From contig NZ_PDCM01000001.1 in NCBI RefSeq assembly GCF_008634025.1, positions 862,501-926,500 of the forward strand: a stretch of 64,000 bases of DNA. Direction: 5' to 3'. Below the pieces are notes generated by a model. The model was not told the DNA's origin. It ran no database searches and saw nothing but the letters and a program-made list of their open reading frames with translations. Numbering within the stretch: position 1 is the first letter of the stretch; each line of letters opens with the position of its first letter. This stretch comes from Streptomyces albofaciens JCM 4342 (GTDB lineage: Bacteria > Actinomycetota > Actinomycetes > Streptomycetales > Streptomycetaceae). This document shows, piece by piece, positions 18,311 to 30,121 of this stretch. The position numbers were made by a program, and so were the translations under genes.

Positions 18311-19432
18311 GTGAGCGCAGCGGCAGGCGGCGCGGCCATCTGGGGCCGCGCCGAACAGCAGGACTTCCGCAGCCGGGTGCGGGGCTGCCTGCTGGGCGGG
18401 GCGATCGGCGACGCGCTCGGCGCGGGCATCGAGTTCGACTCGCTGGACGCGATCCGCGAGGCGCACGGCCAGGAGGGCGTCACCGATTACGTACCCGCCT
18501 TCGGGCGGCGCGGCACCGTCACCGACGACACCCAGATGACGCTGTTCACCGTCGACGGCCTGATCCGCGCCCAGGTACGCCGCGACACCGGCGCCTGGCA
18601 CCCGCCCACCGACGTGCACCGCGCGTACCTGCGCTGGGCCGCCACCCAGCGCGACTGGGGCCCCGACGAGCGCAAGAAGGACGACGGGTGGCTGGCGCGC
18701 GAGGAGTGGCTGTACGCGCAGCGGGCGCCCGGCCGGGCCTGCCTGTCCGGCCTCGGCGACGACACGATGGGGACGCTGGAACAGCCCAAGAATCCCGGCT
18801 CCAAGGGCTGCGGCGCGGTGATGCGGTCGGCGCCGTTCGGGCTGCTGGTCGGCTGGGAGCCGCAGCTGGTCTTCCAGCTGGCCGTCGAGTGCGCGGCCCA
18901 GACGCACGGGCACCCGACCGGCTACCTCGCGGCCGGCGCGTTCGCCGTGATCACCCACTCCCTGGCCCGGGGCGAGGACCTGGACGGCGCCGTGCAGAAG
19001 TCCCTCGCCCACCTGGCCGCCCGGCCCGGCCACGAGGAGACCACCGAGGCCTTGCAGCAGGCGCTCGGCGCCGTACGGCAGGGGATGCCCACGGCCGCGC
19101 GCGTGGAGTCGCTGGGCGAGGGCTGGACCGCCGAAGAAGCCCTGGCCATCGGCGTGTACTGCGCACTGGTCGCCGAGGACGTCCGCCACGGGCTCCTGCT
19201 GGCGGTCAACCACAGCGGCGACAGCGACTCCACCGGCGCCGTCTGCGGCAACCTCCTGGGCACCCTGCACGGCGAGACGGCACTCCCGCCACTGTGGCTG
19301 GCCGAGCTGGAGGGCCGCGCCACGATCCTCCAACTCGCCGACGACTTCGCCATGGAGATGACACAGGGCCCGGCACTGCACGGCCCGGGGAACTCGGCGC
19401 CGGGGTGGCTGGAGCGGTACCCGCGGGCCTAG
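18311..19432 (+). CDS. ADP-ribosylglycohydrolase family protein
   Basis: 373 residues from GTG 18311, selected over ATG 18284 because GGGAGGGA lies at proper spacing. Motifs: VRGCLLGGAIGDALGAGIEF near the start, GTVTDDTQMTLFTVDGL (the metal-binding TDDT) and the late HSGDSDSTGAVCGNLLG (second metal-binding D-S-D cluster). These mark the DraG/ARH macro-hydrolase family with a dinuclear Mg site that removes ADP-ribose from proteins or small molecules. Length is normal. No ADP-ribosyltransferase partner is visible nearby, so the target is unknown; it could act in NAD metabolism or reverse protein ADP-ribosylation. Confidence 0.93.
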   Translation: MSAAAGGAAIWGRAEQQDFRSRVRGCLLGGAIGDALGAGIEFDSLDAIREAHGQEGVTDYVPAFGRRGTVTDDTQMTLFTVDGLIRAQVRRDTGAWHPPTDVHRAYLRWAATQRDWGPDERKKDDGWLAREEWLYAQRAPGRACLSGLGDDTMGTLEQPKNPGSKGCGAVMRSAPFGLLVGWEPQLVFQLAVECAAQTHGHPTGYLAAGAFAVITHSLARGEDLDGAVQKSLAHLAARPGHEETTEALQQALGAVRQGMPTAARVESLGEGWTAEEALAIGVYCALVAEDVRHGLLLAVNHSGDSDSTGAVCGNLLGTLHGETALPPLWLAELEGRATILQLADDFAMEMTQGPALHGPGNSAPGWLERYPRA

Positions 19433-19574
19433 GGGCGTCCCGCCTCGCGCCCCGCCCCACCCCAATGCCCCGCTTTGCCCCGCCCTTGGTCGACAAACCG
19501 GCCCCGCGCATGCGAGAACAGCCCAGGGGGCCGCGGGCGTTCCGCGGCGAAGGCGTACGAGGGGGAGAGTCACC

Positions 19575-20555
19575 ATGGGCCGCTACCTGCTGCGCAGGCT
19601 GGCCAGTTACCTGGTCCTGGTGGCCGTGGCGGCGTCCCTGACGTACTTCCTCGCGGGCCTGAGCCTCAACCCCCGGGCCCGGTTCGAGGGCCGTAACCCG
19701 CCGCTGCCCGAAGCCGCCGTCACCCGCACCCTCGACGACTACAACCTCAACCCGGACACCCCGGTCGTGATCCGCTTCGCACGCTGGGCCGCTGATGTCG
19801 CGCACGGCGACCTCGGCCGTACCGTCGACGGCGACTCCGTCAACGACGACTTCGGCCGCCGGGTCGGCGTCAGCGCCCGGCTGCTGCTCCTGGCCACCCT
19901 CGTCGGCTCGGCCCTCGGCGTGGCGGTCGGCGCGTACGGCGCGATCCGCCAGTACCGGCTGTTCGACCGGTTCTCCACCCTGGCCTCGTTCTTCGTGCTG
20001 GCCATGCCGGTGTTCGTGATCGGCGTGGCGCTGAAGATCGGGGCCACCGCCCTCAACGACGGTACGCAGACGATCAAGGTGCTCGGCGAGTACGACGCGC
20101 AGTACGCCGGCCGGTGGGACCCCGCCGCCCTGCTCAACCGCGCCCAGCACATGCTGCTCCCCGCGCTGACCCTGATCATCGTGCAGGTCGCCCTCTACAG
20201 CCGCTACCAGCGCAGCACCATGCTGGACGTGCTCGGCGCCGACTTCCTGCGCACCGCCCGCGCCAAGGGCCTGCGCCGCCGCACCGCGCTGGTACGGCAC
20301 GGGCTGCGCACCGCCGTCCTGCCGGTCGTACCGCTGCTGGTCTACAACATCGTGCTGCTCTTCGCCGGTGCCACCTTCGTGGAGAAGACCTTCGGCTGGC
20401 ACGGCATGGGCGAGCTGCTCGTCGACTCGGTCACCGGGCAGGATGTCAACTCGGTCGCGGCGGTCGGCCTGTTCACCGCCGCCCTGGTGGTGGTCGCGGG
20501 CCTGCTCGCGGACCTGTTGTACGCGGCGCTGGACCCCCGCGTACGGGTACGGTGA
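19575..20555 (+). CDS. ABC transporter permease (oligopeptide type, OppB-like)
   Basis: 326 residues, GGGGGAGAG before the ATG. MGRYLLRRLASYLVLVAVAASLTYFLAGL is the usual first helix of the DppB/OppB family; a large extracellular loop follows, then the inner-membrane helices with the EAA loop (TARAKGLRRRTALVRHGLRTAVLPV). It forms half the membrane channel of a peptide or nickel importer. The stop overlaps the next permease start (GTGA). First gene of a four-gene operon: permease, permease, fused ATPase, substrate-binding lipoprotein. Confidence 0.94.
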   Translation: MGRYLLRRLASYLVLVAVAASLTYFLAGLSLNPRARFEGRNPPLPEAAVTRTLDDYNLNPDTPVVIRFARWAADVAHGDLGRTVDGDSVNDDFGRRVGVSARLLLLATLVGSALGVAVGAYGAIRQYRLFDRFSTLASFFVLAMPVFVIGVALKIGATALNDGTQTIKVLGEYDAQYAGRWDPAALLNRAQHMLLPALTLIIVQVALYSRYQRSTMLDVLGADFLRTARAKGLRRRTALVRHGLRTAVLPVVPLLVYNIVLLFAGATFVEKTFGWHGMGELLVDSVTGQDVNSVAAVGLFTAALVVVAGLLADLLYAALDPRVRVR

Positions 20556-21537
20556 CGCGTCCCGTGACCGCCCGCGCCCGTACATCGCCGGTCAGCCAGA
20601 GGTCCCCCGCCCGTACGTCACCGCTCAGGCGGACGTCCCGCCCCCGCCTCACCGCCCGCCGCTTCGCCCGCAACCGGCCCGCGCTCCTCGGCCTCGCGCT
20701 GCTCGTCCTGCTCTTCCTGGCCGCGTACGCCGGCCCGCTGCTGACCCGGTGGGACCACCGCACCCACGACTTCCTGAACCTGCTGTCCGGGCCGTCCGCC
20801 GAGCACTGGTTCGGCACCACGCAAAGCGGCCTGGACCTGTACGCGCTCACCCTGCGCGGGCTCCAGAAGTCTCTGGTCATCGGCCTTCTGGTGGGGGTGA
20901 TCTCCACCTTCCTGTCGGCCGTGGTGGGCGCTTTCGCCGGGTACTTCGGCGGCTGGACCGACCGCGTCCTGATGGGCGCCGTCGATCTGCTGCTGGTGAT
21001 GCCCGCGTTCCTGTTCGTCGCCGTCCTGTCGCCTCTGGTACGGGGGGCGGGCTGGCCGGTCTTCGTCGTGCTGCTGGCCGCGTTCAGCTGGATGATCACC
21101 GGTCGGGTGGTGCGCAGCGTGACCCTCACGCTCAAGGAACGGGAGTACGTCAAGGCCGCGAAGTACCTGGGGGTACCGGCACCGGTGATCGTCTTCCGGC
21201 ACATCCTGCCCCACATGGCTTCACTTCTGATCATCGAGGCGGTCATCCAGGCCGGGGCCGCGGTCATCGGGGAGAGCGGGCTGTCGTACTTCGGCTTCGG
21301 GGTGCAGCCCCCGGACGTGTCCCTGGGCACGGTCATCGCGGACAACACCAACATGGCGGCGAGTTACCCGTGGCTGTTCTTCTTCCCCGCCGGGTGCCTG
21401 GTGCTCATCGGGGTCTCGCTCGCCCTCGTCGGCGACGGGCTGCGGGACGCGCTGGACCCTGACGCGGCGGGGGCGCAGGCGCGCGTCAAGAGGCGGGGGA
21501 AGCGCGGGTACGGCGCTGTCGCGGAAGGCCGCCGGCG

Positions 21538-21541
<4 letters not shown>
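20552..21541 (+). CDS. ABC transporter permease (oligopeptide type, OppC-like)
   Basis: 329 residues from GTG 20552, which overlaps the preceding stop; GTG 20564 is possible. An Arg/Ser/Pro-rich cytoplasmic head of about 40 residues precedes the first membrane helix ([25 protein letters not shown]). The EAA loop [22 protein letters not shown] is intact and [20 protein letters not shown] is the classic OppC C-terminal signature. It pairs with the previous permease. Its own stop overlaps the ATPase start in the same GTGA pattern, so the three genes are tightly coupled. Confidence 0.94.
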
Positions 21542-24066
<2,525 letters not shown>

Positions 24067-24136
24067 AGAACCACTCCCGCGCGGCTCCCTCCCTGTGTTT
24101 TCGTCAGTCCAGTCGAGAAAGGGAACGATCTCCGCA

Positions 24137-25831
24137 ATGAAGCTCTCCAGAGTTCCGCTCTCCCTCGTCGCCACCGTCGCGGTGGCGTCGTCAGCGCTGA
24201 CCGCCTGCGGCGGGTCGGACGACGGGGGCGGTGGCGGCAAGAAGGAAGCGCCGAAGACCACCGCGCTGGACATCAACCGGACCGACCCGGCGCAGCTCAA
24301 GCAGGGTGGGACGCTGAACTGGGCGATCGACCAGTTCCCCGTGCAGTTCAACGAGATGGAGGTGGACGGCAACCAGGCCGCCACCAACTCCGTCGTCGAG
24401 GCGCTGATGCCCTCCCTGTGGCACTCGACGCCGAACGGCGAGCAGGTCCCGAACAAGGCCTTCCTGCTGGACGCGACCAGCCGTACGGAGGGCGGCAAGC
24501 AGATCGTCACCTACCGGCTGAACCCCAAGGCCAAGTGGTCGGACGGCACGCCGATCACCTACCGGGACCTGGAGGCCAACGTACGGGCCATGAGCAGCAA
24601 GGACCCGGCGTTCAAGGTCGGCTCCCCGGCCGGGTACGAGGACGTGTCGTCGGTGCGCAAGGGCAAGGACGACCACGAGGCCGTGCTCACCTTCGACAAG
24701 CCGTACGCGTCCTGGCGCGCCCTGTTCGGCGCGCCCAACAACACGCCGCTCTACCCGGCGAAGTACATGGCCGACGCCGAGGGCTTCACCACCGGGTACC
24801 TCAACAAGATCCCGCTCACCGCAGGGCCGTACAAGCTCGCCGGCATCGACAAGACCGCGCAGACCGTGACCCTGGTGCCCGAGCCCGGCTGGTGGGGCGA
24901 GAAGCCCAAGCTCGACAAGATCGTCTTTCGTGCGATGACGACCGAGTCGATGCCCGACGCCTACGCCAACGGGGAGATCGACTACTTCGACCTCAACGCC
25001 GGTGTGGCCGCCTTCAAGCAGGCCTCGGCGGTCAAGTCCGGTGAGATACGGGAAGCGGGCGGGCCCAACTACCGGCATCTGACCTTCAACGGCAAGAGCC
25101 CGAAGCTGAGCGATCCCAACGTCCGCAAGGCGCTGTTCAAGGCCACCGACCGGGACACCCTCGCGAAGTCCAGCACCAAGGGCCTGAACTGGGAGGCCAA
25201 GCCGCTGAACAACCACTTCCTGGTCCCCAACCAGAAGGGCTACCGCGACAACGCCGGTGATCTCGGCACCTACGACCCCAAGGCCGCGGGCCGGCTGCTC
25301 GACGAGGCCGGCTGGAAGCTGGACGGCAAGGTCCGCAAGAAGGGCGGTGAGGAGCTGAAGCTGCGCTTCCTGATCCCCACGGGCCAGCCCGCCTCCAAGA
25401 ACGAGGCCACCATCCTCACCCAGATGTGGGCCCAGGTCGGGGTGCAGCTGGATGTCCGTACGGTGCCGGTCAACGAGTTCTTCGACAAGTACCTGACGCC
25501 GGGCGAGTTCGACGTGGCGCCGTACAGCTTCTCCCGTACGCCGTTCTCCGCCACCGGATCGAGCAACATCTACGCCGGCGACGGCGGCAGCAACATCTCC
25601 AAGACCGGCAGCGCGAAGCTGGACGACCTGCTGGGCAAGGCCGGACGCACCACCGATCCGGCAGCGGCCCTGGAGGCGGTGAACGAGGCCGACGCGGAGG
25701 TGTGGCGGATCGCGGGTGTACTGCCCACGTACCAGCTCCCCGAGATCACCGCGGCGAAGAAGTCCCTGGCCAACCTGGGGGCGCAGGGCATGGCGGACAT
25801 CACCTACGAGCGGATCGGTTACACGAAGTAG
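24137..25831 (+). CDS. ABC transporter substrate-binding lipoprotein (peptide family SBP)
   Basis: 564 residues from ATG 24137, chosen to give a proper signal peptide: MKLSRVPLSLVATVAVASSALTAC, with lipobox LTAC and a Gly/Asp spacer after the Cys. The mature body matches the family-5 extracellular solute-binding fold (WSDGTPITYRDLEANV, NVRKALFKATDRDTLAK, the terminal YQLPEI). It should bind peptides or similar cationic ligands outside the membrane and deliver them to the permease pair. Last gene of the operon, 70 bp after the ATPase. Its 3' end overlaps the convergent symporter gene by 32 bp. Confidence 0.95.
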   Translation: MKLSRVPLSLVATVAVASSALTACGGSDDGGGGGKKEAPKTTALDINRTDPAQLKQGGTLNWAIDQFPVQFNEMEVDGNQAATNSVVEALMPSLWHSTPNGEQVPNKAFLLDATSRTEGGKQIVTYRLNPKAKWSDGTPITYRDLEANVRAMSSKDPAFKVGSPAGYEDVSSVRKGKDDHEAVLTFDKPYASWRALFGAPNNTPLYPAKYMADAEGFTTGYLNKIPLTAGPYKLAGIDKTAQTVTLVPEPGWWGEKPKLDKIVFRAMTTESMPDAYANGEIDYFDLNAGVAAFKQASAVKSGEIREAGGPNYRHLTFNGKSPKLSDPNVRKALFKATDRDTLAKSSTKGLNWEAKPLNNHFLVPNQKGYRDNAGDLGTYDPKAAGRLLDEAGWKLDGKVRKKGGEELKLRFLIPTGQPASKNEATILTQMWAQVGVQLDVRTVPVNEFFDKYLTPGEFDVAPYSFSRTPFSATGSSNIYAGDGGSNISKTGSAKLDDLLGKAGRTTDPAAALEAVNEADAEVWRIAGVLPTYQLPEITAAKKSLANLGAQGMADITYERIGYTK

Positions 25832-27410
25832 GGGGTTGGGCGGCGGCGTCCGCACGACCGGCGCCGCCGCCGTCCTCACCGTACGCGCCGTCCTCACCGT
25901 ATGCACCGTCCGTGCCGTCCCCGTCGTCATCGGGGTTGATACGGGCCAGCACCGCGTCCCGCTCCGGCGTGTCCTCCGGCTTGAGGCGGCCGATCAGGAC
26001 GTACAGCACCAGCGAGGTGGCCACCGGCGCGACGATCTGGATCTGGAGCTGGACGCCGGTCAGCCCGTAGTTGGTGAGCCAGAAGGCGAACAGGCCCGCC
26101 GCCCAGGACACCAGCGCCGCGGTCGGCCCCGACCGGCGGAACCGCGGCACCATGCCCAGCAGGAACGGGATCGAGACCGGCCCCACCAGCCCGGCCACCC
26201 ACTTGATCACGACGGTGATGATGTCCTTGAACGTCGGTGAGTTGACCTGCGTCGCGACGGCCATCGACAGGGCCAGGAAGGCCACGGTGGACAGCCGGGC
26301 CGCCAGCAGGCCCGCCCGGTGCGACCAGGTGCGGGCCCGCGCGCCCAGTTTCGGCAGCGCGGGCGCGATGTCCCGGGTGAAGACGGCAGAGATGGCGTTG
26401 GCGTCCGAGGAGCACATGGCCATCGTGTGCGAGAAGAAGCCGACGATGACCAGGCCCAGCAGGCCGTGCGGCAGCAGGTGCTCGGTGAGCAGCGCGTACG
26501 AGTCGGACGCGTCCGGCTTCTCGGCCTTCACCAGGAGCGGCGCGGCCCACATCGGGAAGAACAGCACCATCGGCCACACGAACCACAGGACGGCGGACAG
26601 CCGCGCCGAGCGCCGCGCCTCATGGGCGCTGCGGGTGGCCATGTAGCGCTGGGCCTGGTTCCACATCCCGCCGCTGTACTCGAAGGTCTTGATGAAGAGG
26701 TACGCGAGCAGGAACGTCAGCGTGTACGGTCCGACCGTCGGGTGCGCGTGGCTGTCGGGCAGCCGGTCCCACACCGTCCACAGCGCGCTGACGCCGCCCA
26801 GCTCGGCCAGCACCGCCACCAGCATCGCCACCCCCGCGAGCAACTGGATGACGAACTGGCCGAGTTCGGTGAGCGCGTCCGCCCACAGGCCGCCGACCGT
26901 GCAGTAGACGCCGGTGACCGCGCCCGTGATCAGGATGCCCTGGTTGAGGGTGAGGCCGGTGAAGACGGACAGCAGGGTGGCGATCGCGGCCCACTTGGCC
27001 CCCACGTCCACGATCTTCAGCAGGACGCCGGACCAGGCGAGCGCCTGTTGGGTGGGCAGGTTGTAGCGGCTCTTCAGGTACTCCAGCGGCGAGGCGACAT
27101 GCAGCCGTGAACGCAGCCGGTTCAGCCGCCCGGCGAACAGGCGCGCCCCGATGGCGATCCCGATCGCGATGGGGAACGACCAGGTGACGTAGGACGTGAT
27201 GCCGTACTGGTACGCGATGCCCGCGTAGCCCGTGAACATCACCGCGCTGTAGCCCGACATGTGGTGCGAGATGCCGGACAGCCACCACGGCATCCGGCCG
27301 CCCGCGGTGAAGAAGTCGCCCACGTCGTCCACGCGCTTGTGGGACCACACACCGATCGCGACCATCACGCCGAAGTAGCCGATGAGCACGGCCCAGTCGA
27401 GACTGTTCAT
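25800..27410 (-). CDS. Sodium:solute symporter family protein
   Basis: 536 residues; ATG 27410 has GGAGGGG upstream. About 13 membrane helices; the first ones read LDWAVLIGYFGVMVAIGVW and ISHHMSGYSAVMFTGYAGIAYQYG, characteristic of the SSS (LeuT-fold) family that takes up sugars, carboxylates or similar solutes with Na+. The C-terminal cytoplasmic tail is acidic and repetitive (DGTDGAYGEDGAYGEDGG), coded by an 18-bp repeat near 25861-25900. The tail overlaps the 3' end of the peptide-binding protein gene on the other strand. Substrate not readable; no catabolic partner is adjacent. Confidence 0.92.
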   Translation of the reverse strand: MNSLDWAVLIGYFGVMVAIGVWSHKRVDDVGDFFTAGGRMPWWLSGISHHMSGYSAVMFTGYAGIAYQYGITSYVTWSFPIAIGIAIGARLFAGRLNRLRSRLHVASPLEYLKSRYNLPTQQALAWSGVLLKIVDVGAKWAAIATLLSVFTGLTLNQGILITGAVTGVYCTVGGLWADALTELGQFVIQLLAGVAMLVAVLAELGGVSALWTVWDRLPDSHAHPTVGPYTLTFLLAYLFIKTFEYSGGMWNQAQRYMATRSAHEARRSARLSAVLWFVWPMVLFFPMWAAPLLVKAEKPDASDSYALLTEHLLPHGLLGLVIVGFFSHTMAMCSSDANAISAVFTRDIAPALPKLGARARTWSHRAGLLAARLSTVAFLALSMAVATQVNSPTFKDIITVVIKWVAGLVGPVSIPFLLGMVPRFRRSGPTAALVSWAAGLFAFWLTNYGLTGVQLQIQIVAPVATSLVLYVLIGRLKPEDTPERDAVLARINPDDDGDGTDGAYGEDGAYGEDGGGAGRADAAAQPPTSCNRSARR

Positions 27411-27737
27411 GGCCCCTCCAGGGGTCCGCCTTGTGAACGGGAAACACGTCGCCGTACGTTCCGCGGGGCGGTCGCCCCCGTGCGGGAGCGGGGACTTCGG
27501 GGATTGAACCGTTCATGACGAGGGGTGGTCAAGAGGGCTGGTGGTCAAGGATGTGAACTGCTGTCAGCTCGGCGAACGATCTCGTGGTCTATCGACCGGT
27601 GGGGGAGTTGTCGGCGCGCTGGGCGGAACGGACGATGAGCAGGGACTGCGTGGGGGCGGCGGTGGTGGGGGCGGGGCGCTGAGACGGGCCAGGGCGGGAC
27701 GGGTCATGTGCGCAACCCGTACGGAGGGGGCGGCCGG
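27411..27737. other. Gene-free region upstream of the symporter gene
   Basis: No ORF with coding bias. It contains an 11-bp palindrome TGAAC-C-GTTCA at 27505-27515, about 95 bp upstream of the symporter start, and two GGTGGTCAAG direct repeats just beyond it. These are candidate regulator sites for the symporter. The part next to the SDR stop holds G-rich low-complexity sequence. Confidence 0.4.
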
Positions 27738-28523
27738 TCAGCGCATGACCTCGCCGGCGTTCACCAGCAGCGACTGGCCGGTGATCGCCCGCGCCCGGTC
27801 GGACGCCAGGAACACCGCACTCTCGGCGACATCGGCGTCCGTCGCCATCTCCGGCAGCGCCATCCGCGCGGTGAGCCGGTCCAGCACCTCGCGCTCCGGT
27901 ATGCCCTCGGCCTGCGCCGCGTACCGGACGTACGCCTCGACCGGCGGGCCCCACATCCAGCCCGGCTGCACGGTGTTGACCCGGATGCGGCGCGGCCCCA
28001 GCTCGCGCGCGAGCGCGTACATCGCCGAGACCAGCGCGCCCTTGGACGCCGCGTAGGCCGTCTGCCACACCTCGGCCGGCGCGGCCACCGACGACTGGGT
28101 GCCGATCAGCACGACCGACCCGCCGCCGCGTTCCGTCATCGACGGCAGGCAGGCGCGGGCCATGCGCAGCGAGCCGATGAGATTGATGTCCACGACCCGC
28201 CGCCAGGCCTCGAAGTCGGCGTCGGCCAGCCCGCCGAAGTGCGAGTCCAGCGCGGCCACCTGGACGAGCGCGTCGATCCCGCCGAAGCGTTCGGCCGCGA
28301 GCGCGGCCAGCTCCGCGCACTGCGCCTCGTCCGCGATGTCCGTCACCCGCCACGCGACGCGCTCGCCCGACGGGTCGGCCTGCGCCGCCGCCTCGGCCAG
28401 CCGGGATTTCGTACGGGCGCCGAGCACCACCGAGGCGCCGTCCCGTACGCACGCCATCGCGACCCGGTGCCCGAGCCCGGCACCGACGCCCGACACGACG
28501 ACGGTCTTGTCCCGCAGCAGCAT
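27738..28523 (-). CDS. SDR family oxidoreductase
   Basis: 261 residues; ATG 28523 with GGGAGG upstream. Rossmann motif VVSGVGAGLGHRVAM near the start, catalytic Tyr-Lys in TAYAASKGALVSAMYALA, and the substrate-side Ser in IGTQSSVAAPA (about residues 142-152). The C-terminal ITGQSLLVNAGEVM is typical. It is a classical NAD(P)-dependent short-chain alcohol or ketone oxidoreductase. Its promoter region carries a copy of the 15-bp TetR-type operator (28583-28597), 60 bp upstream, which links it to the LLM/amidohydrolase/ALDH operon at the window start. Confidence 0.93.
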   Translation of the reverse strand: MLLRDKTVVVSGVGAGLGHRVAMACVRDGASVVLGARTKSRLAEAAAQADPSGERVAWRVTDIADEAQCAELAALAAERFGGIDALVQVAALDSHFGGLADADFEAWRRVVDINLIGSLRMARACLPSMTERGGGSVVLIGTQSSVAAPAEVWQTAYAASKGALVSAMYALARELGPRRIRVNTVQPGWMWGPPVEAYVRYAAQAEGIPEREVLDRLTARMALPEMATDADVAESAVFLASDRARAITGQSLLVNAGEVMR

Positions 28524-28582
28524 GCTCGCCTCCCGGTCGGGCCGTCCGTCGGCGGCACGCCGGGGTGGGCCGCCGACCACAT

Positions 28583-28597
28583 ATGACGGTCCGTCAG
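28583..28597. promoter_or_regulatory. TetR-type operator 3
   Basis: The 15 bp match CTGACGGNCCGTCAG at every specified base but the first; the inner 13 bp TGACGGTCCGTCA is a perfect palindrome. It lies between the SDR start (28523) and the 3' end of the aminotransferase, so it can only control the SDR gene. Confidence 0.7.
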
Positions 28598-28621
28598 GAT
28601 AGGTCGTGGCTGAGCGGCTGG

Positions 28622-29824
28622 CTACGGTCGCACCTCCCGCAACGTCTTCGCCAGCCGCCGCAGCCCCTCCTCGATCTCCTCCGGCGGATGCGTCACGAAG
28701 GACAGCCGCATCGAGCCGGCATCCGCCGGACCCGCGTAGAAGGGCGCGCCCGGGACGTAGGCGACATCGTGCCCGATCGCCTCGGGCAGCAGCGCCGTCG
28801 CGTCGTATCCGGCGGGCATCGTCGCCCAGACGAACATCCCGCCGTCCGGCCGGTTCCAGCGCGAGCCGTCGGGAAGGGCCTCGCCGAGGCCGTCCACCAG
28901 GGCGTCGCGGCGCGCGTGGTAGGCGCCGCGCACGCGGTCCAGGTGGGCGTCCAGGCCGGGGCCCGCCAGGTACCGGGCGACCGCCGCCTGATCGACCGTC
29001 GAGGTGTGCAGGTCGGCGGCCTGCTTGGCGATGACGCAGGCGCGGCGCAGCGCCGCCGGCGCGCGCAGCCAGCCCAGCCGCAGACCCGGCGCCACGATCT
29101 TGGAGAAGGAGCCGAGCAGCGCCGTACGGTCCTCGGCGCCGGGGAACGTGGCGAGGTACGGCACCGGCTCGCCCTCGAAGCGCAGCTCGCCGTACGGGTC
29201 GTCCTCGATGATCCACAGGCCGCGCCGGGCCGCCACCTCGGCCACCGCGGCCCGCCGCTCGGCGGACAGCGTCCGGCCCGTCGGGTTCTGGAACGTCGGC
29301 ACGAGGTAGACCAGCTTCGGCCGCTCGCGCGCCGCGATCTCGTCCAGCGCGGCCGGGTCCAGGCCGGCGTCGTCGGTCGGCACCGGCACCACCCGCGCGC
29401 CGGCGAACCCGAAGACCTGGAGCGCCGCCAGATAGCACGGGTCCTCGACCAGCACCGTGTCACCCGGCTCCAGTAGCGCCGTGGCCAGCAGCGACAGGCC
29501 CTGCTGCGAGCCGGTGGTGACCAGCAGGCCGTCCGCGTCGGTGGCCAGGCCGCGGGCGCTCACCCGGGCGGCGACGGCCGCGCGCAGCGCCGGATCGCCC
29601 TCGGTCGTCGAGTACTGGAGGGCCTGGCGCGGCGTCTCGTCCAGTACGTACCGGAAGGCCGCCGCGATGCCCCGGGCGTCGAACAGCTCGCCCGCCGGCA
29701 GCCCGCCGGCGAACGATATGACCTCGGGCCGGGCGGTCAGTGCGAGGATCTCGCGTACGGGGGAGCCTCCGGTGTGCGCCGCGCGCGCGGCCAGTGCGGG
29801 GGCGGGGCGGAGGTCGTGCGGCAT
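28622..29824 (-). CDS. PLP-dependent aminotransferase (class I/II, 2-aminoadipate transaminase-like)
   Basis: 400 residues from ATG 29824 with GGGAG upstream; the upstream open frame lacks coding bias. FAGGLPAGELFD near the start, LVTTGSQQGLSLLATALLEPGDTVLVEDPCYLAAL, FQNPTGRTL, and the PLP-binding Lys in LGSFSKIVAPGLRLGWL mark the fold-type I MocR/LysN aminotransferase group. No GntR DNA-binding domain is present, so it is the free-standing enzyme. It transfers amino groups between amino acids and 2-oxo acids in the cytoplasm. It is followed by the operator-linked SDR with a 98-bp gap. Confidence 0.93.
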   Translation of the reverse strand: MPHDLRPAPALAARAAHTGGSPVREILALTARPEVISFAGGLPAGELFDARGIAAAFRYVLDETPRQALQYSTTEGDPALRAAVAARVSARGLATDADGLLVTTGSQQGLSLLATALLEPGDTVLVEDPCYLAALQVFGFAGARVVPVPTDDAGLDPAALDEIAARERPKLVYLVPTFQNPTGRTLSAERRAAVAEVAARRGLWIIEDDPYGELRFEGEPVPYLATFPGAEDRTALLGSFSKIVAPGLRLGWLRAPAALRRACVIAKQAADLHTSTVDQAAVARYLAGPGLDAHLDRVRGAYHARRDALVDGLGEALPDGSRWNRPDGGMFVWATMPAGYDATALLPEAIGHDVAYVPGAPFYAGPADAGSMRLSFVTHPPEEIEEGLRRLAKTLREVRP

Positions 29825-30091
29825 GGCGTTCTCCCGTCGTGTGGCGCCCGCACCCCGGGCGCGCGAAGACGCCCGTCCCTCGATAGGTGCAGGATGCAGG
29901 GAGCTTAGGCGGACGAGCCGCGGCCGTGCAGGGCTGCCCGCATGGTGAACCTTTCGGGTGGCGGGGCGGGGCGGGACGGCTGCGGCGTCGGCGGACTGGA
30001 CCGTCACGGCGTCGGCCGGCCGGGCCGTCACGGTAGCGGCGGACCTGACCGCTACGGCGTCGGCGGACCTGACCATCGCGGCTCTCGTCAA

Positions 30092-30106
30092 CTGACGGTC
30101 CATCAG
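30092..30106. promoter_or_regulatory. TetR-type operator 4
   Basis: CTGACGG-T-CCATCAG, one mismatch from a perfect palindrome and from the consensus at the other three sites. It ends 15 bp before the start of the EthD-like gene, overlapping its expected transcription start. Confidence 0.65.
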
Positions 30107-30121
30107 CTACACCTGAGGGTC